NCBI RefSeq assembly: GCF_964340395.1
Contig: NC_135558.1
Coordinates: forward strand, 18,295,271-18,359,270
Source of the DNA: Glandiceps talaboti
Taxonomy: Eukaryota > Hemichordata > Enteropneusta > Spengelidae
Direction: 5' to 3'
DNA length: 64,000 nucleotides
The number at the start of each line of letters is the position of its first letter. Position 1 is the stretch's first letter. Below are positions 25,383 through 35,347 of the stretch, piece after piece. Below the pieces are notes generated by a model. The model had not been told where the DNA came from, ran no database searches, and saw nothing but the letters and a program-made list of their open reading frames with translations. A program made the position numbers and the translations under genes.

Positions 25383-25500
25383 GTTGGTAAGGCCTACAAA
25401 AATAATTGTTTGGTTCCGGTTACCCTACCCCAGCTAGCTTTTCACTGCCGACCCTAAACTTCTTTTTACATATTCGAGAAAAAAATAACAAAATCGCAAG
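25383..25500. repeat. Interspersed repeat ('TTTGGTTCCGGTTACCC' family)
   Basis: AATTGTTTGGTTCCGGTTAC and CTGCCGACCCTAAAC here match, inverted, 35,535-35,640 and more weakly 41,985-42,060. The sequence just before the last copy (41,765-41,990) also matches 31,890-32,110, so the full element is probably about 300 bp. Confidence 0.65.
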
Positions 25501-25999
25501 AATTGTGAAGTTTCATGAGAAATAGTGGATGCAGAAACTGCCATCAACTTTAAAAGACACTCTAAAACTAGCCAAAATTTTTTACACCTAATTTGCATAT
25601 AGTGATGCCTATAGCACTATTGAACCTTATCAGTTCAGTTGTGCTAAAAAAGTTCAGATGCAACCAGTGCAGCTTAAAGCTTGTACAAGACATTTTAGAT
25701 CTTGTAAAATCACTTAGTAGAGCCTCTTGTGGTGCTCAAACACACATACACACAAAATAAATATAATTAATCAATGAGTGACTTTATTCATTCACCATAA
25801 TAATGTCAACATTTCAACTTAGCAATTCGTATTCCGAATTTCTTATGACAAATACGGCTGCCAATTGGTCATGATCGTGAAGGTCATGATATAAAGCCAT
25901 GTGCATATATATGTGGACTATTAGTACTGTACATGTATCTGACATTTGTGCCAGGTTTGAAATTGGTCCATGCACATCAGTTGCACATGTGCACTTATG

Positions 26000-26106
26000 A
26001 TGCTTTTTGGCAATTTGACCTTGAAAATAGAGGTCGAGGTCAAAGCCTCATTAGCTTTTTGGCCATTTGACCTTGAAAATAGAGGTCGAGGTCAAAGCCT
26101 CATTAG
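26000..26106. repeat. 54-bp tandem duplication with AGGTCA motifs
   Basis: TTTGACCTTGAAAATAGAGG and TCGAGGTCAAAGCCTCATTA occur twice back to back. Related AAGGTCA-rich copies lie at 44,960-45,390. Confidence 0.85.
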
Positions 26107-26668
26107 AAAGCACGTAATAGATAAGCTGAGCGTAGACACTTAAATGAGGTTTCTCTCTATAAAGCCTCTAGAGTTAGTGCCCGAAATATGAATTTTTACA
26201 AGAAATATGGCAGTAATTTGACCATAACTGCCAAGGTCATAAAAACAAAAGTACTGTACTTGATTTCCCTTGGCCCTCCCCCTGTAAGCACTGAACACTC
26301 TCTAGCTTCTTATCATAGGAGTAAACACAAATTCCTGATTTTGTACCTTTGACTAATCCTGAATGACAAATGAACCAACATATACCATTTATAAGATCAA
26401 TATCTCAATTTATGTCATAGGTTTTTAATCAAGTTGCGTTCTTATGATGTTCAAGTACGGTTTGTATTAAGTCTTCAAGCCATTTATTCCAACAGGAAAT
26501 GGAAATGGAAAAGGAGTGGAAATGAGACGTCTATGACTACTGCTCCAGACATGTATGGCAGTTTGAATTTCCCTTATCTGCATAGATTAGCCTTTTCACC
26601 ATTTATACAAGCCAGTCACATATTCAGCGTGCTTTGAGTCAGGGCTCTACATTTTCATTTTTGGCTTT

Positions 26669-27016
26669 TCATTCAAGTGGTGTTTTCAGGTGAAGTAACA
26701 AGGTAGCCTTTACTGCCATGTAAATATTCAAAATAGGAAAGACATCAAAATTGTTATAAATTTTGAACTCAACAGTACGATGTAAGAAATGTGAATTTCC
26801 AAATTCTGTCTCCTCTGGAATACATTGTTCTGTTCTCTTAACCAACTGCTTCCAAACATGTGCTCTTGCTAAAAGAATAGTATTTTTTCCACAGATGGAA
26901 ACGTTGTACAAAATATGATGATTATTGGTGTGGAAACGGGCGTGTTTTGCAGCTGCTACAAACTGGCAAACCATTTGTGGGTATGCTCCCTCCATTCCAT
27001 ATTTACAGACCTTATT
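26669..27016 (-). CDS. Unknown gene exon 5 (terminal)
   Basis: The acceptor is CACTTACAG|AATAAG, phase 0; open for 115 codons to TGA. It starts NKVCKYGMEGAYPQMVCQF. A minus-strand AATAAA (26,483-26,488) lies about 180 bp beyond the stop. A near-identical copy is at 7,219-7,566. Confidence 0.85.
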   Translation of the reverse strand, partial: NKVCKYGMEGAYPQMVCQFVAAAKHARFHTNNHHILYNVSICGKNTILLARAHVWKQLVKRTEQCIPEETEFGNSHFLHRTVEFKIYNNFDVFPILNIYMAVKATLLLHLKTPLE

Positions 27017-30000
27017 CTGTAAGTGACAAAAAAAAGAAGTGGTTGACAACGTACACATTTCAAATATCATAAGTGGAACAGTCACACCATTGGGGTACTT
27101 TGATAAAAAGTAGTGTAAGAAAATAGCACTTAATTAAAGGACCAGTGAGTCCTGTAACCTGTTATCTCATTGCAGGTTTTATAGCAACATCTTCTATAAA
27201 TTAACAAATTATATACCCCAAAACTAAGGTCTAACATTATCAGATAGGAACTGTGTGACACTCTTTAAAAGCCATCAATTTCATATTTTCATTTAGACTT
27301 CTAATGTAACATACTCAGTCTAACAGCATCATAACAGCTATTGTCTTAATCCAACCCAAATTTATTTGCAATGTGGGCCTCAACCATGGATTGGACATTT
27401 CACTTCAGTGTATGAATATCACACAAGAGTGCATATACATGTACATTTTGTATGTCCCTCTATGTAATACATCCCTTAGTATGGTTAACTATGGATGTAT
27501 ATCACAGAAGAGTATGTCTATGTAATACATCCCTTAGTATTGTTAACTATGGATGTATATCACACAAGAGTATGTCTATGTAATACATCCCTTAGTATTG
27601 TTAACTATGGATGTATATCACACAAGAGTATGTCTATGTAATACATCCCGTAGTATTTTTAACTATGGATGTATATCACACAAGAGTATGTCTATGTAAT
27701 ACATCCCTTAGTATTGTTAACTATGGATGTATATCACACAAGAGTATGTCTATGTAATACATCCCTTAGTATTGTTAACTATGGATGTATATCACACAAG
27801 AGTATGTCTATGTAATACATCCCTTAGTATTGTTAACAATGGATGTATATCACACAAGAGTATGTCTATGTAATACATCCCTTAGTATTGTTAACTATGG
27901 ATGTATATCACACAAGAGTATGTCTATGTAATACATCCCTTAGTATTGTTAACAATGGATGTATATCACACAAGAGTATGTCTATGTACATGTAATACAT
28001 CCCTTAGTATTGTTAACTATGGATGTATATCACACAAGAGTATGTCTATGTAATACATCCCTTAGTATTGTTAACAATGGATGTATATCACACAAGAGTA
28101 TGTCTATGTACATGTAATACATCCCTTAGTATTGTTAACTATGGATGTATATCACACAAGAGTATGTCTATGTAATACATCCCTTAGTATTGTTAACTAT
28201 GGATGTATATCACACAAGAGTATGTCTATGTAATACATCCCTTAGTATTGTTAACTATGGATGTATATCACACAGGAGTATGTCTATGTAATACACCCCT
28301 TAGTATGGTTAACCATGGATGTACAATACAATACAATACAATACATAAAACTACAATACAATACAATACAATACAATACAATACAATACAATACAATACA
28401 ATATAATACAATACAATACAATACAATACAATACAATACACAGGTCAACTACAAACTGTTGTCTATATTATGTCCTTCTACAATGCAATATTTACCTTCA
28501 ACAAGTCATTGAGAATGACATAGTCCCCGCTATAATTGGGTTTTAAGGAATTATCACTACTCTGATCACGCAACAACATTTGTCAGGGGTAGGTAACAAA
28601 TATTAGTCTAGAGCACGATCGATATAGCGACAAGTACAAATATAAAAGTTGCGGGAAAATTCTACATAGTACCTGGTACAAGTCGTTTAGTTACAAGCAA
28701 AGTCTATATTGCGACGAACACAAAGTCCTGATTTTCCCACCGTCCATTGCGTATTCAACATGGCGGCAAGTAAGATCGACAATCCTGATGGTAAGAATCA
28801 GTCGATTTCTACTACTAAAAATCAATAAAAATAAAAAAAAATAAAAATCAATATACGTATGTACATGCATCGTATAGGGACGTGTGTTTAGAATAGGACA
28901 TCCGTCGGTAGAAAAAGTTTTTCGCTAACTCCTCCAACAAACAGTGGAATCAATCAATGAAATTTTCCCTGTTGTTCTTCCAACCAATTCTTCCCAGAAC
29001 GCACGCTATAGGAATACGTATTTTCGATTTTTAGTAGTAGAAATCGACTGATTCATACCATCAGGATTGTCGATCTTACTTGCCGCCATGTTGAATACGC
29101 AATGGACGGTGGGAAAATCAGGACTTTGTGTTCGTCGCAATATAGACTTTGCTTGTAACTAAACGACTTGTACCAGGTACTATGTAGAATTTTCCCGCAA
29201 CTTTTATATTTGTACTTGTCGCTATATCGATCGTGCTCTAGACTAATATTTGTTACCTACCCCTGTTTGTGAACCTAAAACAAACAGACTTAGATATGTT
29301 GTGTGTGCTTCTTGGACATGGAATATGCCTCCAACAATAAAGGATTGGTTGGGTATGGGGGATCATATCACGATGAAAATGGAGTCTGAGTTATGGCTTT
29401 GTACATGGAAAATTCACAAACAAAATGGCTGGCAGGCAGCCATATTGGATCGTATCAGAATGAAAATGGATATGCGCATGTATGTCATAGAACACTGTCC
29501 TAATACCAACTTTGAATGAGATCTGTTCAAGCATGTCTGAGTTATGGCTTTGGACATGAAAATTCACAAACAAAATGGCTGCTAGGCGGCCATATTGGAT
29601 CGTATCATGACAACAATGAATATGCACATGTATGTCATAGAACACTGTCCTAATACCAACTTTGAATGAGATCTGTTAAAGCATGTCTGAGTTATGGCTC
29701 TAGACAGGGAAAATTCGCAAACAAAATGGTTGCTAGGCGGCCATATTGGATCGTATCATAAAAAAAATTGACGTGCATATGTATGCCATAGTATGTTGCC
29801 CCTGTACCAAGTTTGAAAAAAATCGGTCCAGGCATCTCCAAGAAACAGCTGCGGATGGACGGACGGACGCACGCACGCACGGACAGACGGAACCCAATCC
29901 ATAAGTCCCCATTCCGGACTTCGTCCGCGGGGACTAATAAGAGCCTACAATGTATTACTATGACACCTGTCATGTGTATTGTAATGCATAACATAGGGAA

Positions 30001-33000
30001 AAAATGTAACTTGGCTGATCATATCTACCAATGGTACCATATTGAGTGCACAGGTTTTGAGACATAGCAACACATGTATGTACAGACTAACTTTTAAAAC
30101 TTTACAGAAAACCCACCTCTGACATTGTTAACACTTTGTAGTTATCCAACCACTCTTTTGCTATTGAAGGACCATCACGGATAACTCTAACTTCTAGATC
30201 ATTTTCAGCAATGTTTGATACACCACACATATCAAATGTTCTCTTTGTAGCCTTTGTGAGTCTATAGACAGAAAAAGAGGTCCATGGTGAGTATTTCTTC
30301 CAACTACATTGTATATACTTTTAATTGCATTGTGAATTGGCAACTTTTAAACAAACATGCTCAAAACTTTACAACAAACTGTGACATACGTGATTTCACA
30401 AACAGATACATGTACCTCTGATAGGAAACACAAGACTTCACTATGATCGATCAAGTAAAGGGAAATAATGGCGAGGTCAATTTTATCTTAGTTACATTTC
30501 AAAGTGAGGAGCTTCGCATGGGTTCAAGCAGTGTGAAGTTTATATGTCCTAAGAAGATGAGGGAAGCAATTTACAGATATATCTTGGCACACAAGATATT
30601 GTGTAACAGAGAACAAGGATGATACAAATCCACAGGCACTTGTAGAAATTTGTTGGGGTTGAATGAACATTTTAGGCAAGCTCTGACTTGAATTTGATCA
30701 GTACTTTAAAGTGGCACAAGCTGAGTTTGTGAGCTTTTTACATTCACAAAACCCTGATTAAACTATTCAAATATGTTACTGTCATTGTATATGCATAGCA
30801 AACAAATATGTCATCGAATAATTTTATGTTATATCTTAATACCAGGTTTCAGTTCAGTCAATTGCAAGTGATAGCTAAATACAGAATACCATGAGTGAAT
30901 TTTAAATGTGCTGCAAAAAGTACACCCCAAAATGTATTAAACTTGTTTCCCTTTAACTTGAAGTCCTGGTTTGCCTTACTCACCTTAATTTGTATAATTT
31001 AGTTGGGATTAACTCTTCAGAATTGAATAGTAAATTTACAATAGAGTTCATTAGGGCAGTTACTGTGTCTTTTTCTATTTTGTCCTTCTTACACTCAGAT
31101 AACCACTCTGTGTATATTAATGATGCATCATCGAGGTACGTTTCCGGTACATCCTGAACACCCTATTCATGAAAAAAAAAGCAAAGGTATTCATTACAGC
31201 AAGAATTATTTGTTTAATATGAAATAATATCTTCAATCTAAATCCCCTAATTGTATATTTTGATTCAATTAAATTGAGAGTATCATTTTTGTATTTCATA
31301 TTGGACCACAGACAATGGAGGTTATTGAATTCTTACAAATCTCTGAAGTTCAGGTCTCTCCATGCAATGTGCATTCTGTTGAGTTGGACTGAATTCTGTT
31401 TATTCAACAAACTCAAGAATTATTAACAACATATATTTGTCATGTGTGGTGTATTCTTAGTGATATGATCAGGTATTGAATCTCACTATACATGTATATA
31501 TAAAGTGATGACAGTCACATCAAAGTCGTTCATATCATGCACAAAATGATTATTTCAAACACTGGTAATTATTATTTTATAACAAAAAAGGTTTATTAAG
31601 TTGGTAGATCAAAAATAATTTACAATTCGTTATATGGCGAAAAAAATATAATTGTGTATTTCCGATAATGTAAAAGTAAGATTTGACCATGTCTTTCCAC
31701 CGGGGTAAATCTTTAGCAGAGGATGTGTAAATGTGGTGAGTATGAAACGAAGTGACACCTTTGACTTAATTTACCCCCAGTGATCTCCCCCCCCGGGGGT
31801 TGTAGAGTCAAAAGTGTCACTTCGTCTCGGGCTACCCCTTGACAGAGATGGTAGTTAGGTGGGTCACAGGTAGGGTAAAGGTTGGGTAAATTTGTCTTTT
31901 CGTATATATGGTAGGTAGGTTTGGATTTTATTTTATCTTTGTAATTGTTCTTAATTTCGAAAAATATTGCTTCGACCCAAAACCAAATCAAATGTTGGTC
32001 AGAATACGCCTTCTGTGGTAGTTTGATGAAATATGTACAAGCATCAATGGAGAAAGAGAACAGATGTGCATGAAGGTCAAGAAGACATATAATTCCTCAT
32101 CTTTTTGTTTTAAATGTTACTTGCCAGGATGCATATTGGGAGATATATCCAACTGTTCACTTACCAGGATGCATAGTGGGAGATATGACCAATCATTCAC
32201 TTACCAGGATGCATGTTGGGAGATATGACCAATCATTCACTTACCAGGATGCATAGTGGGAGATATGATAATTTGTTCTGTTACCAGGATGAGGAATATG
32301 TGTATCGGGGGAAATACTTACTAGGATGATGGCTTCCAAGTCACGTACGGTCAATGTTTTCACAGACACATTATCCGTTGCTTCTCTAATGGCCATTGCA
32401 ATTTTACACATATATGACCCTGTAGATAAAATTTAGTATAAGCAGACCTTTAGTGTAAAATGATTGCATACCAACTTTACAGTCAGTTTTGAAAGAAGTA
32501 TCACTAGAGGGCATCCCTGATTAGGGAAACTGAGGACTTTGTCTTTTTATATGGATGTAAGATGTGGTAGACATATAGGTGCAATCATTAAAACAGATGA
32601 AATAAAACAATAATACATCATAAATTAGTAGATCTTTTCAGACTGGTTGATATTTCCTTGAAGTTTGACCTTAAAACACTGGAAAATAGTGAGTTTTGCA
32701 ATGTGGGCCTACAGGACTCAACCACTGCAATGCAAAGTAGCCTTCACTTCCTGTCTCCAAATAGCACGCCTAGCGTCTAAAGTATGCAATCTTTTGTCTT
32801 TCTCAAATCCAGGATCAAACCCCGGGGTCAAACACATTGTGTACTTCTTTTCCATTCATACTGGCAACTGTTTACTTGGAACTATACAAATCCTAAACGT
32901 TATTTTTCTCAAAAACTGTGAAAATGTGATGAAATTCCCACTTAGAAATTACCTGTGAGTTCTTTGAGTATCTCTTCTTTTATCGCTTCACTTACAGCTA

Positions 33001-33589
33001 CAGCGCTCACTTCAGACTCGTTCTTCACGTCGTGTGGTTCGAACACTCCTGTTCCCAGAAGCCACTGCATAATAGGCTTCAGGCAAAAGTTTCTCAGACA
33101 CCAATTACTTACTGAATTGTCAGGCAAATCGAGATGTTCCATGTTAATGGCATTTATAGGATCGGCGTCAATGTCCGGGAACTCGGAAGGATTCCAATGC
33201 AACACCACTGTTTGTTTTTCAGTCCAATCGGATGCATGAACCTTTTTGATATTATTAGCAAGACGAACGGGAAAATCCATATAGTTACACTGCTCAGAAC
33301 CCATGCTAGCGGAGCTAAAACAAGTGCTGTGGGAACGAGTCGAACGTGGTGAGACATCCAAACCATTTCCACTGTGCTGCAGTGTGCGCTTTTGACTGAA
33401 GTATTCGAAAAAACCCTTGAATCTTTTAACTTGACGTGGGATGCGTAGACCACTCCGGGGTGGACAAATCTCGTCGAGATCTTCGATCGGGTCGGCGTCA
33501 TCATTTTCTGCGGCTGTTATGCTCGATTCACTTTGATCCGAGGTATGTACATGTGTGTTGACAGACTCTAACCATGTCTGTACGTCCAT
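26669..33589 (-). CDS. Unrecognised five-exon gene, 468-residue protein
   Basis: Exons 32953-33589, 32322-32419, 30984-31162, 30117-30261 and 26669-27016 join with matching phases (1, 0, 2, 0) at GT-AG introns; the sum, 1,407 nt, is an exact open frame ATG to TGA. The N-terminal third is acidic, Ser-rich and probably disordered (DPIEDLDEICPPRSG, then basic IPRQVKRFKGFF). The rest looks folded and helical, with WCLRNFCLKPIMQWLLG, TLTVRDLEAIIL, a Cys/His-rich FHTNNHHILYNVSICG and hydrophobic LNIYMAVKATLLLHLK near the end. No signal peptide or clear membrane span. I do not recognise the family and assign no function. Its last exon is duplicated at 7,219-7,566, and a minisatellite has copied its second donor site. 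The gene model is well supported by phase agreement. Confidence 0.82.
27470..28320. repeat. 58-bp tandem repeat (~14-15 copies)
   Basis: The unit contains TATGGATGTATATCACACAA, GAGTATGTCTATGTAATACA and TCCCTTAGTATTGTTAAC. Copies are nearly identical; two carry a 6-bp CATGTA insertion (27,987 and 28,109). It lies in intron 4 of the unknown gene. There is no spacer between units, so it is not a CRISPR array. Confidence 0.97.
28323..28440 (+). repeat. (ATACA)n microsatellite
   Basis: About 22 pentanucleotide units with two interruptions, directly after the 58-bp array. Confidence 0.97.
28579..28583. other. Target-site duplication (left) TTTGT
   Basis: Identical to 29,266-29,270 at the other end of the fold-back element. 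Confidence 0.8.
28584..29265. mobile_element. Fold-back DNA transposon, 240-bp inverted repeats, 5-bp target duplication TTTGT
   Basis: The left arm 28,584-28,823 and right arm 29,026-29,265 are near-perfect inverted copies around a ~200-bp core. Ends read CAGGGGTAGG...CCTACCCCTG. Both sides are flanked by TTTGT (28,579-28,583 and 29,266-29,270), a clean target-site duplication. CAGGG-type ends are common in hAT elements and some hAT subgroups make 5-bp duplications, so a non-autonomous hAT-like element is the likeliest class. Each arm carries a start in good context, AACATGGCGGCAAG, opening MAASKIDNPD before a donor-like GATG|GTAAGA. It lies in intron 4 of the unknown gene and has no transposase. 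Confidence 0.88.
29266..29270. other. Target-site duplication (right) TTTGT
   Basis: Pairs with 28,579-28,583. Confidence 0.8.
29376..29940. repeat. ~155-bp tandem repeat (3 copies) ending in a (GGAC)n/(GCAC)n tract and hairpin tail
   Basis: CTGAGTTATGGCTTTG-ACATG, ACAAAATGGCTGCTAGGCGG and CCATATTGGATCGTATCA recur at about 29,376, 29,535 and 29,690. The block ends in ACGGACGGACGCACGCACG and a hairpin, AAGTCCCCATTCCGGA...TCCGCGGGGACT. This is the layout of a short retroelement or satellite with a structured 3' end. Confidence 0.75.
30117..30261 (-). CDS. Unknown gene exon 4
   Basis: The acceptor is TCTGTCTATAG|ACTCAC, the donor TCAGAG|GTGGGT; 145 nt, phase 2 to 0. It encodes LTKATKRTFDMCGVSN and SIAKEWLDNYKVLTMSE. 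Confidence 0.82.
30984..31162 (-). CDS. Unknown gene exon 3
   Basis: The acceptor is ATGAATAG|GGTGTT, the donor ATTAAG|GTGAGT; 179 nt, phase 0 to 2. It encodes GVQDVPETYLDDASLIYTEW and an ALMNSIVNLLF helix-like stretch. Confidence 0.82.
31747..31825. repeat. Inverted repeat with 19-bp arms and a C/G-run loop
   Basis: ACGAAGTGACACCTTTGAC and GTCAAAAGTGTCACTTCGT pair with one mismatch. The loop holds CCCCCCCCGGGGG. It lies in intron 2 of the unknown gene. Confidence 0.8.
32124..32300 (-). repeat. ~45-bp minisatellite carrying copies of the exon-2 splice donor
   Basis: On the minus strand the units contain GCATCCTG|GTAAGTGAA (three perfect GTAAGT, one GCAAGT, one GTAACA), closely like the real donor CATCCTA|GTAAGT at 32,321 just upstream in transcription. 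Units also share CATATCTCCCA. Confidence 0.85.
32322..32419 (-). CDS. Unknown gene exon 2
   Basis: The acceptor is ATCTACAG|GGTCAT, the donor CATCCTA|GTAAGT; 98 nt, phase 1 to 0. It encodes SYMCKIAMAIREATDN and TLTVRDLEAIIL. The sequence around this donor is copied in the minisatellite just downstream. Confidence 0.82.
32953..33589 (-). CDS. Unknown gene exon 1 (start, acidic N-terminus)
   Basis: The ATG at 33,589 (AAAATATGGAC) begins MDVQTWLESVN; the donor is CACAG|GTAATT, phase 1, 637 nt. Later segments include WNPSEFPDIDADP and VSNWCLRNFCLKPIMQWLLG. Confidence 0.85.
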
Positions 33590-33805
33590 ATTTTAACTAA
33601 AAGTCCATGGCAATAGACCCAAAGCCGTACGAATGCGGAACATACTAATACACATCATTACACATGCACGGACCAACGTAAATACGCCCTCCCACGTCTT
33701 TTGCCTCGATCGCGGACTAAAATATTAGTAATCGTTGAGAAATATTGCACAAGAGTCATTATCCTTTTTTAGTGCTTGTAGTGGTTAAAGTGACATTCGT
33801 CGTAC

Positions 33806-33808
33806 ATT

Positions 33809-33851
<43 letters not shown>

Positions 33852-33990
33852 TTTTTTTTTATGTATGTATGTATGTATGTATGTATGTATGTATGTATGT
33901 ATGTATGTATGTATGTATGTATGTATGTATGTATGTATGTATGTATAATAAATAAATAAATAAATGCATGCATGCATTTATTTAATGCAT

Positions 33991-34025
<35 letters not shown>

Positions 34026-34140
34026 TTGAGTTTGTTTGTTTGTTTGTTTGTTTTTTGTTTGTTTGTTTGTTTGTTTGTTTGTTTGTTTGTTTGTTTGTTT
34101 GTTTGTTTCGTTCCTTCGTTCGTTGCTTGCTTACTTACTT
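33806..34140 (+). repeat. Compound microsatellite (TTTA)n-(TATG)n-(TTTA)n-(TTTG)n
   Basis: Four tetranucleotide runs in succession with a short ATGCATGCATGC inversion point in the middle. Confidence 0.97.
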
Positions 34141-34347
34141 ATTAACACTAAGTATTATAATTTTCTAGTACTATATTTTGAAAGAAAATACCATACGAAT
34201 TGGTGCTCTTCTAGAATTTATCATTTGCATGTTGTTTAGGCGATGAAAAATAAAAATTGTGTGGTTCCGGATACACTCAATGTTAGAATAGGTGGGGTAG
34301 GTAGATTTTTCATTTTATTTTATTATATATATGTGAGTGTCTAATTA

Positions 34348-34489
34348 AGCAATAACCCCCGCCGAAGGCGGGTATACACGAGATTTTGGTACAATTCGCG
34401 ACATATAGCACGAGCCGAATGGCGAGTGCTATATGGAGCGAATTGTACCAAATTCGAGTGTATACCCGCCTTCGGTGGGGGTTATTGCT
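34348..34489. repeat. 142-bp near-perfect palindrome (arms ~63 bp)
   Basis: AGCAATAACCCCCGCCGAAG at the left is mirrored by CTTCGGTGGGGGTTATTGCT at the right. GGTACAATTCGC pairs with GCGAATTGTACC and CATATAGCAC with GTGCTATATG, around a ~14-nt loop. Unlike the other repeats it is short and fully hairpin-forming; it may be a MITE-type element. Confidence 0.93.
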
Positions 34490-35313
34490 ATTATATTATA
34501 TCAAAATATGTGTCTATTTCTTCTAAATGTGATTCTGTGGTTATTTATATGCCTGAAAAGGCGAATTCACACGTACAGAAAAAGATCGTCGGTAATAGAT
34601 CGTCGGGAACGAGCATATTTTGATGAGTGGATACGTTCATGTCGCCCCCACACACACGTAGTGACGTACTGCATGAACACAAACCGTACACTGCATTGCA
34701 TTGCATTGATAAATTACTTTATTTACATCATATAATGCATAACGAAAACGCGTTGAAAACTAGCAACAAAGAAAACGGGGCAAGAGGTCAAAGAAAGTAA
34801 CAATTTTGTTTGGATATTTACATAAGAACAATACAATCTTGTACACTTCTAAAAATAGATGTCTCGCCGTTGAATCAGTTGAATCCGCGGAGAAAGCTCG
34901 TGACAGTAAATCAGAGACGCGACGTTACACAGTCTACTTTAATTTAATGGTTACCAAATTGAACATTGACTTAACCTGAAAATGTACAGTTTTGAAATAA
35001 TCCTGACGCACTTGACTGATGGTTAAACGTTAAATTGGTGTTGCTTGATTCAACGAGAGCAGGACGCTGAGACGGCTCGTTGCATGGGAGAACTTGTACC
35101 TTATCACAATATCAGCCATGGCCAGTGATGTTGAAGCCCCTGATCGATCGTTGCTTTCGATCGCAAGGTCATCGGTGGAATTATTTGGACTACTGTAACC
35201 CAAACTATTGTACAGGATACCTGACACACCTTTACTCTGAAGAAGTGTTAACTTATTGGTATAAGAACGAACACATTCTGCTTGTATGTACTATTCATAT
35301 GCTAGTTTAGGGG

Positions 35314-35347
35314 CCCATTTTACCACTGCCAGCCGTGGTAAAATGGG
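35314..35347. repeat. Small hairpin (13-bp stem)
   Basis: CCCATTTTACCAC and GTGGTAAAATGGG flank an 8-nt loop; a further TTTTACCAC follows. Confidence 0.85.

Larger units (their letters stand above)
23430..26335. other. Gene-free repeat-derived stretch
   Basis: It holds decayed minisatellite, the right copies of the 2.65-3.23 kb repeat blocks (24,862-25,386), and a fragment at 24,180-24,260 shared with 12,178-12,270. A ~100-bp repeat at 25,383-25,500 has inverted copies at 35,535-35,640 and about 42,000-42,060. A 54-bp tandem duplication occurs at 26,000-26,106. No exon was recognised. Confidence 0.55.

Noticed and set aside
27470-28320. CRISPR-like regular repeats
   Set aside because: Units are directly contiguous without variable spacers, and this is animal intronic DNA.
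33950-33990. Telomere- or centromere-like structure in the simple-repeat block
   Set aside because: Runs are TTTA, TATG and TTTG; no TTAGGG-type repeat is present.
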